From: UBA5078 sp051252515
Lineage (GTDB): Bacteria; Pseudomonadota; Gammaproteobacteria; Pseudomonadales; Pseudohongiellaceae
Assembly: GCA_051252515.1 (NCBI GenBank)
Contig: JBPOFS010000009.1
Span: 1 to 64,000 of the forward strand
Reading direction: 5' to 3'
Length of the DNA stretch: 64,000 nt
Below, piece by piece: positions 50,721-58,891 of this stretch (the stretch's first letter is position 1; every line of letters begins with the position of its first letter). The position numbers and the translations under genes were made by a program. The notes beneath the pieces are model-generated. The model worked only from the letters and a program-made list of their open reading frames with translations, made no database searches and was not told the origin of the DNA.

Positions 50721-51491
50721 GTGAAAACAACATTGTTTCTCATATTACTTTTAATAAACGCCCCTAGCTTTGGCGCTCAAGCCGATCACGACCTCAACAA
50801 AGAAGCCTTGCAGCAAGCACTGCTTGCTCCTGAACGAGACGTTGCAGAGCGCATCCGAGATTCTGCCCGCCAACCTATAGCAGTACTCGAGTTCCTTAAG
50901 CTCAGACAAGGCATGCAAGTCCTCGACCTCTATGCTGCCAACGGCTATTACACCTATATCCTCGCTAAAGCCATTGGATCTGAAGGCATTGTCTTTGCAC
51001 AAAATGCGCCCCAAGCGGCTAGTTTCGAAGACAATATCGGTGAGAGATCACAAAGCCAAGCACTAGCCTCCATGCTAAATTCGACTGGCATAGAAAACGT
51101 ACGCCCTCTTTTAAAACCCAGCACAGCACTAGGCCTAGAAGCCGATTCGATTGATTTTGTGTTGGTGTCGCAAATTCTCCACGATTATTTCAATGCCGAC
51201 ACACGCCGAGCACAGCAATTACTGCAATCCCTATATGAGGTTGTGACACCCGGGGGCATTGTCGGTTTAATTGATCACGTGGGTTTGGAAGGGCTCGACA
51301 ATTCTAGAATGCATCGTATGACAATAGAGTCAGCAAGAGCGCTTATTTTAGAGTCCGGCTTCATTCTCGAAGAAGAAAGCCTCTTGCTACAAAACCTGCG
51401 AGACACACATCGACGCTCAATTTTTGATCCCATGCTTTATCGACAAAGTGATCAATTCCTGTTTCGACTGCGCAAGCCTTTAAACCCCTAA
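50721..51491 (+). CDS. exported SAM-methyltransferase-fold protein (COG4798-like)
   Basis: A 256-residue protein. The GTG at 50721, which follows TGGAG by about 9 bases, gives a short, very hydrophobic signal peptide (cleavage near FGAQA, residue 20). The rest has the Rossmann methyltransferase arrangement: motif I at VLDLYAANGYYT (D69 to T78), a later LVSQILHDYFN (motif IV-like), and a post-motif LIDHVGLEG. Motif I is degenerate: only the last glycine (G75) of the usual D-x-G-x-G-x-G remains. Resembles exported predicted methyltransferases of the COG4798 type. Because S-adenosylmethionine is not known to be available in the periplasm, its real ligand is unclear. Confidence 0.75.
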   Translation: MKTTLFLILLLINAPSFGAQADHDLNKEALQQALLAPERDVAERIRDSARQPIAVLEFLKLRQGMQVLDLYAANGYYTYILAKAIGSEGIVFAQNAPQAASFEDNIGERSQSQALASMLNSTGIENVRPLLKPSTALGLEADSIDFVLVSQILHDYFNADTRRAQQLLQSLYEVVTPGGIVGLIDHVGLEGLDNSRMHRMTIESARALILESGFILEEESLLLQNLRDTHRRSIFDPMLYRQSDQFLFRLRKPLNP

Positions 51492-51610
51492 ATCGAATAA
51501 AAAAGTAAACACTTGATCTAGCAAATACAGTGGTAAACTACGCACTTGCATGCCCGCCTTTGCGATCGCCCACCCAGTGGACACAGCACGACAGGAGTAA
51601 TAACACCAAG

Positions 51611-52009
51611 ATGGACGATATTATTGATTTATTGCGTGAGGCTAACGAACCAGTCCCTGTGCCGCTGGAGTTGCCCGATGACGACTTGCTGATTGAGATT
51701 GAAGAGGCCTTGTATATCGCTCTTCCGGACGATTTGCGCCTCTTTATGCTAACCGTCAGTGATGTCGTGTATGGCCACTTAGAGCCCGCCACCGTCGCAG
51801 ACCCCAACTCCCATACTTTCCTCCCGGAGATGGCCGCTGTGGCTTGGAGCATGGGGCTACCCCATAAACACCTGCCGATTTGCGAAGCCAAAGGGGGGTA
51901 TTATTACATTCGACATGATGGAGCAATTGGGTTCTGGGACGAAGAGAATAGCGAAGAGGAGTGGGATACTATATGGCATTGGGCAAAAGAGGTCTGGCTC
52001 GAAGGCTAG
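51611..52009 (+). CDS. SMI1/KNR4 (SUKH) family protein
   Basis: A 132-residue cytoplasmic protein with the SMI1/KNR4 pattern: an early LELPDDDLLIEIEEAL YIALPDDLRLFML segment (rough residues 18-48), HLPICEAKGGYYYI in the middle, and GAIGFWDEEN toward the end, with many acidic and tryptophan residues. Some family members are immunity proteins paired with toxins, but no toxin or polymorphic-toxin gene is adjacent, so a housekeeping role is more likely here. The ATG at 51611 follows AGGAG at a long spacing (13 bases). Confidence 0.8.
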   Translation: MDDIIDLLREANEPVPVPLELPDDDLLIEIEEALYIALPDDLRLFMLTVSDVVYGHLEPATVADPNSHTFLPEMAAVAWSMGLPHKHLPICEAKGGYYYIRHDGAIGFWDEENSEEEWDTIWHWAKEVWLEG

Positions 52010-52050
52010 CGCCAGTGCCCTTCATTATTCAGTAAATCAGGAATCACGAT

Positions 52051-52482
52051 ATGTCCCAAGAAATCTACGTTACTTGCCCTCATTGCCATCGCAAAAACCG
52101 TATGCCTGAGGAGAAGCTATCTGCAGATGGACACTGTGGAGCCTGCAAAAAGCAGCTATTTGTGGGCAAACCTGTAACCCTTAGCCAAGCGAACTTTAGC
52201 CTCCACTTAGGAGGAGACGTGCCCCTCGTTGTTGATTTTTGGGCACCTTGGTGTGGTCCTTGCCGTCAATTTGCCCCGACATTTGCGGCGGCCAGTACAG
52301 CACTCGAACCTAAAGCACGACTCGCAAAGGTAAACACCGAGGCCGAGACGGCCCTAGCGCAACGCTTTAGTATACGCAGCATTCCCACCTTAATGATGTT
52401 CAAAAAAGGCAAAGAAGTCGCTCGAGTTTCTGGGGCAATGTCCGCGCCTGAGTTCGAGCGCTGGGTAAAGAAGCAATTGTAA
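52051..52482 (+). CDS. trxC: thioredoxin 2 with N-terminal zinc ribbon
   Basis: TrxC reduces protein disulfides in the cytoplasm, notably under oxidative stress. The 143-residue protein has the diagnostic N-terminal zinc-binding CPHC and CGAC pairs and a thioredoxin domain with the redox motif WCGPC (in FWAPWCGPCRQF, about residues 62-73) and the cis-proline in RSIPTLMMF. It follows the SMI1-type gene by 41 bases on the same strand. Confidence 0.96.
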   Translation: MSQEIYVTCPHCHRKNRMPEEKLSADGHCGACKKQLFVGKPVTLSQANFSLHLGGDVPLVVDFWAPWCGPCRQFAPTFAAASTALEPKARLAKVNTEAETALAQRFSIRSIPTLMMFKKGKEVARVSGAMSAPEFERWVKKQL

Positions 52483-52568
52483 TTATGCTGGCGGCGTCAC
52501 TGCCACCGCCTACTCAACTGAACGTACCGCTAAATTACAACACGTAGTACACTGCCCCCTTGCTCTGC

Positions 52569-52584
52569 CGCTACTTAAGTAGCG
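52569..52584. promoter_or_regulatory. perfect 16-base palindrome upstream of a lipoprotein gene
   Basis: CGCTACTTAAGTAGCG is a loop-free, perfect 16-base palindrome ending 27 bases before the ATG at 52612. It has no T run and no gene lies directly upstream, so it looks more like an operator for a dimeric regulator than a terminator. Regulator unknown. Confidence 0.5.
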
Positions 52585-52611
52585 AGACTCTAACAACAAG
52601 AGGTTTCTCTC

Positions 52612-53304
52612 ATGACATTGGCCAAAATGCTGGCGCTTTTTAGCGCATGCAGTTTTATTGCTGCCTGTGGCACTAATAATCACCTACCCCACCCTCGCGC
52701 GACCATGTTCCCCAGCGCCCAGCAACAAAGCCTTCAATCGGCTAGTCACTGGCAACTACTCGCTGAAAACGAATCGGTCGAAATTGCCCGCAGTCTTGGC
52801 AATGGTGGAGGCGTCATAAGCCCTTCGATCTACCTCGGAACGGCATCAAACTCAGCTGGCGACTTCCAAAGCGCCTACCACAATATGTTACTGAGTGCGT
52901 TGGTTGACCAGGATGTCGATGTGATGCTTAGCCGTGAGAATGCACTTTTCACACTGGATTATGATGTGCAAGTTGTAGAGCACGACAGGCGCGCCCTGCT
53001 ACCTCCTCGCCCTGGCTCATTCTCTACATTTCTATTAGCCGGCGTTGGCATACACGATGCGCAGTACTGGGGCGATAGCGCTTTGATTCTTATCCCCGCA
53101 GCTCTGGCAGGGGATCTTTGGAGCAAGTTCAATAGCGACATGGCCGCCAGTGTCACTGAAGTAATCATTACGACACGCGTATTGGACAGCCAGCAAATCG
53201 TGCACTCAAGCAATCACGTCTACTATTTTGACCAAGACGATATCGCTCAATACAAAGGGAAAGGCAGAGTCTTTAATGTCGTTAGCGACAGGGGTGGGCA
53301 GTAA
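52612..53304 (+). CDS. lipoprotein of unknown function
   Basis: A 230-residue predicted lipoprotein: hydrophobic N-terminus and lipobox IAAC (Cys19). The rest is a mixed alpha/beta domain with no recognisable catalytic motif; a region around residues 135-160 is hydrophobic (ILIPAALAG). The stop overlaps the next start (TAATG) so it is coupled to the FlgO-type gene. I cannot assign a family with confidence; its pairing and export suggest an outer-membrane-associated role together with the following protein. Confidence 0.65.
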   Translation: MTLAKMLALFSACSFIAACGTNNHLPHPRATMFPSAQQQSLQSASHWQLLAENESVEIARSLGNGGGVISPSIYLGTASNSAGDFQSAYHNMLLSALVDQDVDVMLSRENALFTLDYDVQVVEHDRRALLPPRPGSFSTFLLAGVGIHDAQYWGDSALILIPAALAGDLWSKFNSDMAASVTEVIITTRVLDSQQIVHSSNHVYYFDQDDIAQYKGKGRVFNVVSDRGGQ

Positions 53305-53837
53305 TGCATATAAAACTACGTTGGGCTTGTTTTATGGTGATTGGCACGTTGCTAAGTGCCTGCATGAGTGATCCCTATGACACGGGAATCGACGCCATCA
53401 TTAGCACCAATCGTGCAGCGGCCAACAATCTTATTCGTATGGCTGGGCCTGAGATCAGCCCAAGCAATAACATCATTGCCGCCAGCTTTGCCTCCATTGA
53501 CGATCTCAGTCAGTCATCAACATTTGGACGCGTAGCGTCACAACAGTTAACGTCGCAATTCACAGCCGCTGGATACTCGGTAGTGGAAATGCTGCTTCGA
53601 AACAGTGTTTATATTAGCGAAAGCCAGGGTGAGTTTCTGCTTTCTCGCGCAGTGAATGACATCAGTGCTCAGCATAACGCCCACCTCGTTTTAGTCGGGA
53701 CTTACGCTGTTGGCGAAAATAATGTGTTCGTCACCGCTAAACTAATTCGCACGGCTGATAGCGTCGTCATTGCCGCCCACGATTACGCACTCCCCTACAC
53801 GCGAGACATGCGCATCCTGTTACGACAGTGGCAGTAA
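53304..53837 (+). CDS. FlgO-family outer-membrane lipoprotein
   Basis: A 177-residue predicted lipoprotein (lipobox LLSAC, Cys20) with the FlgO-type fold: IIAASFASIDDLSQSSTFGRVASQQLTSQF TAAGYSVVEM (rough residues 57-95) followed by EGQ-like and HLVLVGTY strands. FlgO is an outer-membrane protein associated with the flagellum in Vibrio, but family members are also found away from flagellar genes, as here, so a motility role should not be assumed. It shares a TAATG junction with the preceding lipoprotein gene and ends 3 bases before the convergent heme-protein gene. Confidence 0.8.
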   Translation: MHIKLRWACFMVIGTLLSACMSDPYDTGIDAIISTNRAAANNLIRMAGPEISPSNNIIAASFASIDDLSQSSTFGRVASQQLTSQFTAAGYSVVEMLLRNSVYISESQGEFLLSRAVNDISAQHNAHLVLVGTYAVGENNVFVTAKLIRTADSVVIAAHDYALPYTRDMRILLRQWQ

Positions 53838-53840
53838 CCG

Positions 53841-55592
53841 CTACTGAGCGACCGGCTCCAGCACACGAATAAAGTGGCTGAAGATTTCATCGTACGTCGT
53901 CAACCCTACCGCAACGTCAGTCTCTGGATCGACGTTTTGCGGATTAGAGGCCGAATTATCATACACTGTGTCTGAGATAAGCTTTGAGCCCGCAGGCAAG
54001 TGTAAGCGTTCACTCATCTTGTAGTTCATCTGCCAATTGAAATTATAATTGGCGACGTTAATCAAACGCTCAACACTTCCGTCAGGAAACTGTGCGGAAA
54101 TGGTCATGCTCTTTCCACGAGTATGGGTTTGTGGAGCGAAGCTCTCTACCCACACATCGTTTTCGAACACAGCCGTTTCTGCATGCTCCACTTGCTTTAC
54201 TACCCCAGCGGCAACAGTGAAATCCGGATTGAGTGTAATAACATTGCGCACCGCATACTCGGGTGGGCTATCTCGGAAGTACAAGCCAATGCGGGTAGCA
54301 TCTATCGTGTCGCGACCGCCCGTCACATAGCGAATTTTAAAAGAGAGGTCTCTGTCTTGGCGCAACAAAAAGGCGGAGTCTTCAGCAAACGACTCTTCCG
54401 TTCTTGGCGGCACATAGAGGCTAATAAACTCGGCGTTTTGCGGGTCTATCAATCCTGCTTGATCCTTCTCTACAATGTTTGGGTCTACCGCGAACACTAA
54501 CAGGCTGTGCAATACGGAGCGGTCTCCCACATTATAAGCCACCGCACTTACCCATTGGTCTTGCGTCAAATTAAGATCAGAGCGCTCAATGATAAAGTCG
54601 ACCATTCCTGTTGCGGGGACTTCGTTCTCGGGAACATTCACAACGAGGTCCGGCTCGCCTAGCGCCCAGCCCTCAAATAGCTCCTCTTGTTCAGTCAACG
54701 GATCTGCGTCATCGGCATTGCGAGCCCCAGAGTCAATCCAATGTACCAGTGTGATCAGCTCTTCATCGGTAATTTCATGGATGTTATCCCACTCACCCTC
54801 TTGCACATCAATTTGGCCGGGAGGCATACGGTGTGTAATTAACACCTCACGAATCATGGGGCTCCAACCTTGAATCATTCGATGATTGATCATTGCCCAA
54901 GGTGCCAGTCCGTCCTCAATATGACAGGTAGTGCAACGTCGCTTGAGAATCGGAGCAATTTCATTCTGATAAGAGATTTGGCGGTCACCAAAAAGTTCTT
55001 TATAGAGGTACTCCACGGGAGTGCCCTCAACTGCCGGCAACTCAGCCTCAGGAAGCTCGTCACCATCTAAAAGCGCCACCAATGCCTGTTCGAGATAAGG
55101 GGTTTGCGTTGCGGTAGCGCTGACACCGATACCACTGTGCAGTGGGCCTCGGTAAAGGACATCGTGGGAAACCGGGTCTAGAATAAGCGCTTCATTGGTG
55201 GTGACCACCTTTAGGGAGCGTGCGACGAGTTGCGCGCTATCTTGCAACACCGGAAGGTCAACGCCTAGTTGCGCCATTTCTTCGATGATTTGATCTCTGC
55301 TTTGCGCAGGATCGGGATTAAGCAGTAAAACCACCACGCCCTGCTCAGTGAAGCGAGTGCTGAGGTCGTCTAAAAGAGGAATAGCTTGCTGCGAAGCGGA
55401 TTCGCCGTTGCCCTGCACAAAGAGCACCACCAATTCAGACTCGCCATACCGACTCAATTGGTGAAACGTGCCATGCTGATCTAGTAGCGCAAAATCAGTG
55501 CTTCTCTGTGCCATTGCTGACGCAGACAATAATGCGGCCAAAAACAACCCAAAACACTTCAGGGTACCGATAGTAATTTTTCGTATTCTCAT
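53841..55592 (-). CDS. redoxin / cytochrome c / degenerate PHM-like fusion protein (paralogue)
   Basis: A 583-residue paralogue of the protein at 46326-48083, with the same order: signal peptide (about 1-29), cysteine-free redoxin domain (32-175), heme c region (C220-x-x-C223-H224, Met256 in RMPPG) and a PHM-like C-terminal region (about 310-575). The copper sites are largely lost: His-His becomes His362-Ser363, the third ligand His becomes Arg421, HMH becomes Gln-Thr-His490, and the Met ligand becomes Ile570. Two of six ligands remain, while the surrounding sequence (THTRGKSM, YDNSA) is still conserved. The heme site is intact, so it may be an electron carrier, regulator or partner rather than a monooxygenase. 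The ATG at 55592 yields the signal peptide; an ATG 45 bases upstream is possible. It lies downstream of leuS on the same strand. Confidence 0.8.
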   Translation of the reverse strand: MRIRKITIGTLKCFGLFLAALLSASAMAQRSTDFALLDQHGTFHQLSRYGESELVVLFVQGNGESASQQAIPLLDDLSTRFTEQGVVVLLLNPDPAQSRDQIIEEMAQLGVDLPVLQDSAQLVARSLKVVTTNEALILDPVSHDVLYRGPLHSGIGVSATATQTPYLEQALVALLDGDELPEAELPAVEGTPVEYLYKELFGDRQISYQNEIAPILKRRCTTCHIEDGLAPWAMINHRMIQGWSPMIREVLITHRMPPGQIDVQEGEWDNIHEITDEELITLVHWIDSGARNADDADPLTEQEELFEGWALGEPDLVVNVPENEVPATGMVDFIIERSDLNLTQDQWVSAVAYNVGDRSVLHSLLVFAVDPNIVEKDQAGLIDPQNAEFISLYVPPRTEESFAEDSAFLLRQDRDLSFKIRYVTGGRDTIDATRIGLYFRDSPPEYAVRNVITLNPDFTVAAGVVKQVEHAETAVFENDVWVESFAPQTHTRGKSMTISAQFPDGSVERLINVANYNFNWQMNYKMSERLHLPAGSKLISDTVYDNSASNPQNVDPETDVAVGLTTYDEIFSHFIRVLEPVAQ

Positions 55593-55721
55593 AGTCTGCA
55601 ATAGCTCATTTACGACATTGATGACGCATTTAAACATAGTGCAGACTACGAAGGCTCCCTTGATTCTTACTAAATACTGACGAATTCTGAAAGCAGTATA
55701 TGAATACTGAAATTCGCCACA

Positions 55722-58256
55722 TTAGACAATAAAGTTTACAAGCTTGCCAGGTACGAATATGACTTTCTTGATATTCACCCCTGCTAGCTTATCCGCCACA
55801 CCGTCTGCATTTCGAGCAATTTCTTCGATCTGAGCCTTTTCTAAGGTTCTATCAAGCGTTAGCTCTGCACGGCGCTTACCATTGATATGCACTGTCATCG
55901 TAACGGTATCGGCAACAAGCCAGTTTTCATCCGCTACAGGCCATGGGTAGTAGGCTAAGGTATCGGTATGCCCTAAGCGCTGCCAAAGCTCTTCCGCAAT
56001 ATGAGGAGCAAACGGCGCGAGTACCAAGACAAACTTCTCCGCTATCTCCTTTGGAATGCTTTTTTGTTTTTTCGCTAAGTTCACGAACTCCATCATTTTG
56101 GCGATAGACGTGTTGAAGCGCATATTCTCAATGTCACTAGTCACTTTATGGACCGTGATATTAATTTCACGGCGCAATTCGTCGCTCGCGCTAGATTCAG
56201 GCTCGTCAGTAACCACGCTAGATAGCTGTTCTGTCTCCAAATCAATCAATAGAGACCAAGCGCGATCGAGGAAGCCAAAGACGCCCTTCACCCCATTCGT
56301 TTGCCAAGGTTTCACAGCCTCGAGAGGCCCCATAAACATTTCGTACAAACGCAATGAGTCAGCACCATATTCAGCGACAACATCATCGGGATTGACCACA
56401 TTAAGGCGAGACTTGGACATCTTCTCTTCGCGCGCACTCAACAGCGTGTCGCTGTCTTTCGCATAAGGCTTGCCGTCTCTGTATTCCACTTCGTTAGGGC
56501 CATAGAAACGACCGGCTTCATCACGGTGACTGATGCCTAAAATCATGCCTTGATTGAAGAGCTTCTTGAAGGGCTCACGGGTATGCACAAGACCGCAATC
56601 GAACAATACTTTATGCCAAAAACGGGCGTATAACAGATGCAACACGGCATGCTCTACACCGCCAACATAAAGGTCCACCGGGCCCCAGTATTTTTCGGCT
56701 TCGGGATCAAATGGCATTTTGTCATTATGTGGATCCATATAGCGCAAGTGATACCAGCAAGATCCCGCCCATTGCGGCATCGTGTTTGTCTCTCGCAACA
56801 AAGACTCGCCGTCCAATTCGACTCGCATCCAATCCTCTGCTCGCGCCAATGGCGGCTGACCATCAGTGGTAGGCTTATACTCGTCCAACTCTGGCAATGT
56901 GATCGGCAAGTCGCCAGCGGGAACCGTATGAATCGCGCCAGTTTCAGGATTATGCATGATCGGAAACGGCTCGCCCCAATAGCGCTGGCGAGAGAACAGC
57001 CAGTCGCGCAATTTGTAGGTCGTCTCGCCTTTTCCTAGGCCTTTTTCTTCTAGCCAAGCGATCATCTTCGCTTTGGCTTCAATCGTGTTAAGCCCGTCGA
57101 GGAACTGTGAATTAGTCGCTGCGCCTTCCGCTACATGCGCCGCCTCTTCAATATTGCCACCAGCAACCACTTCAATAATGGCTAGCCCAAACTTTTTCGC
57201 AAATTCGTAATCACGCTCATCATGGGCAGGCACGGCCATAATGGCACCCGAACCATAATCGGCCTTAACATAATCGGCTATCCAAATAGGCACAGGCAGA
57301 CCATTCGCGGGATTGATGGCATAAGCACCAGTGAACACGCCTGTCTTATCTTTAGCGGCCGCGGTTTCACGGTCCAGATCGCTAACGTTTTTAACTGTGG
57401 CAATGTAGGCGTTAACTGCCTCGATTTGTGCAGCGCTGCTTATCTGAGCCACCAGAGGATGTTCAGGTGCTAACACGCAAAATGTTGATCCAAATAGTGT
57501 GTCGGGCCGAGTTGTAAACACTTCGAAACTAGCATCGTGATCTTGTACAGCGAAGCGCACTTGCGCCCCAACTGATTTACCGATCCACTGACGCTGCATT
57601 TCAATAATGCCCGCAGGCCAATCCAGGCCATCGAGATCACTCAGCAAACGCTCTGCATACGCGGTGATTTTCAACATCCACTGTCGCATCATGCGACGCT
57701 CAACTAAATCGCCCGTTTCTACGTAGCGACCGTCTTGTACTTCTTCGTTCGACAACACCGTACCCTGGGCTGGACACCAGTTCACTGGCACTTCTGCGAG
57801 ATACGCGAGGTCTTTTTCATACAGCTTTAAGAATATCCATTGTGTCCAACGGTAATAATCCACTTTGCTGGTGTCGATCTCTCTTTTCCAGTCATAGGAC
57901 AAGCCAAGGCGTTTGATTTGCCCTCGAAAGTTGCTGATATTCTCTTGCGTAATAACAGCCGGGTGACGCCCTTCGCGAATAGCCGCTCGCTCCGCAGGCA
58001 GTCCAAATGCGTCCCATCCCATTGGATGCAATACATTAAAGCCATTCATGCGCTTGAATCGCGCAATGATGTCGGTAGCGGTATAGCCCTCTGGGTGACC
58101 TACATGGAGCCCTGATCCAGACGGATAAGGAAACATATCCAGTACATAGTACTTGGGCTTGCTAAAGTCGTCATTGCCGACGCTGAAGGTGCTGTTCTGG
58201 TCCCAGAACTGCTGCCATTTCGGTTCGATATCCGAGGGGCTGTATTTCTTACTCAT
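55722..58256 (-). CDS. leuS: leucyl-tRNA synthetase
   Basis: Charges tRNA-Leu with leucine in the cytoplasm. About 844 residues (family about 860). Class I signatures are the HIGH-equivalent HVGH in SGSGLHVGHPEG, and KMSKS in EEKMSKSRLNVV; the editing (CP1) domain carries TRPDTLFG and the conserved aspartate region. The start MSKKYSPSDIEPKWQQFW (58256) matches family N-termini; an ATG five codons upstream (58271) is possible and neither has a clear ribosome binding site. In many gammaproteobacteria leuS is followed by lptE and holA; here the heme/PHM paralogue follows instead. Confidence 0.98.
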   Translation of the reverse strand: MSKKYSPSDIEPKWQQFWDQNSTFSVGNDDFSKPKYYVLDMFPYPSGSGLHVGHPEGYTATDIIARFKRMNGFNVLHPMGWDAFGLPAERAAIREGRHPAVITQENISNFRGQIKRLGLSYDWKREIDTSKVDYYRWTQWIFLKLYEKDLAYLAEVPVNWCPAQGTVLSNEEVQDGRYVETGDLVERRMMRQWMLKITAYAERLLSDLDGLDWPAGIIEMQRQWIGKSVGAQVRFAVQDHDASFEVFTTRPDTLFGSTFCVLAPEHPLVAQISSAAQIEAVNAYIATVKNVSDLDRETAAAKDKTGVFTGAYAINPANGLPVPIWIADYVKADYGSGAIMAVPAHDERDYEFAKKFGLAIIEVVAGGNIEEAAHVAEGAATNSQFLDGLNTIEAKAKMIAWLEEKGLGKGETTYKLRDWLFSRQRYWGEPFPIMHNPETGAIHTVPAGDLPITLPELDEYKPTTDGQPPLARAEDWMRVELDGESLLRETNTMPQWAGSCWYHLRYMDPHNDKMPFDPEAEKYWGPVDLYVGGVEHAVLHLLYARFWHKVLFDCGLVHTREPFKKLFNQGMILGISHRDEAGRFYGPNEVEYRDGKPYAKDSDTLLSAREEKMSKSRLNVVNPDDVVAEYGADSLRLYEMFMGPLEAVKPWQTNGVKGVFGFLDRAWSLLIDLETEQLSSVVTDEPESSASDELRREINITVHKVTSDIENMRFNTSIAKMMEFVNLAKKQKSIPKEIAEKFVLVLAPFAPHIAEELWQRLGHTDTLAYYPWPVADENWLVADTVTMTVHINGKRRAELTLDRTLEKAQIEEIARNADGVADKLAGVNIKKVIFVPGKLVNFIV

Positions 58257-58422
58257 GCTATTGGCCGTCATTCGCGAGGGTGCGATAAATGGGAATAATC
58301 CCTTGATTGTGATAAAAATTTGGGAGAAAGAGGATAAACCACCTCCACCCTCATTACAATTTACGATGCCTTAATGCCACGCTATTTCTAGCGTCTTTAA
58401 TGAACAAAGTCACGCTTAGGCT

Positions 58423-58450
58423 TTGACTTGTTAAAAACTAAGCATAGAAT
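58423..58450 (+). promoter_or_regulatory. predicted sigma70 promoter
   Basis: TTGACT (58423-58428) and TAGAAT (58445-58450), each 5 of 6 matches to consensus, 16 bases apart, directed at the small secreted-protein frame and the downstream CBS gene. It lies in the divergent region upstream of leuS. Confidence 0.5.
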
Positions 58451-58500
58451 CGGCTACAGGGCTTTCACTGTGATCTGCCCAGTTCCTATTGGACTTTAGA

Positions 58501-58794
58501 TTGAGCACTACCGTGTTACGAGCATTACTCCTCTTCACTTCGCTGCTTTTTAGTCTCTATGTAAGCGCCGCAGAGTCTCCAAGCTCGCACGCTGTGACGA
58601 CCAATGGCATCAGCCAATCTGCATTGCTCATCGAAGCGCCTTGCATCACTCCAGATCAAGTCGAAAAATTTTTCTTACCCTCCCCAGAACTTGCGCCGCT
58701 CGCACTGACGGCTAGTATAGTAGCGCTATACCAGCACAGACCTTCGCATTTTGTTCAACTTACCACCCTACACAATCGCAGCCCTCCAGTTTAG
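58501..58794 (+). CDS. small putative secreted protein
   Basis: A frame of about 97 residues with a good signal-peptide shape (LRALLLFTSLLFSLYVSAAE, cleavage near residue 24) but no recognisable domain after it. Possible starts are TTG at 58489, TTG at 58501 (GGA about 7 bases before) and GTG at 58513; no ATG. A well-formed promoter lies about 50 bases upstream, which supports expression. The tail is short and partly low-complexity. It could also be a non-functional remnant. Described as hypothetical. Confidence 0.4.
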   Translation: MSTTVLRALLLFTSLLFSLYVSAAESPSSHAVTTNGISQSALLIEAPCITPDQVEKFFLPSPELAPLALTASIVALYQHRPSHFVQLTTLHNRSPPV

Positions 58795-58891
58795 TCACTT
58801 TAAACTTCAGCTCCATGCACCCCTTTATGGTTATGGCATCGAGCACTATTTTTTTCGTGACAAAAATTCTTAATTAACTGGAGTTAAATAG

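Noticed and set aside
51611..52009. SMI1/KNR4 protein as an immunity protein of a toxin system
   Set aside because: No polymorphic toxin, Rhs or contact-dependent inhibition gene is nearby, so context does not support immunity.
53841..55592. pseudogene status for the second heme/PHM-like gene
   Set aside because: The frame is intact over 583 codons with signal peptide and heme motif preserved. Only the copper ligands changed, which suggests altered function rather than decay.
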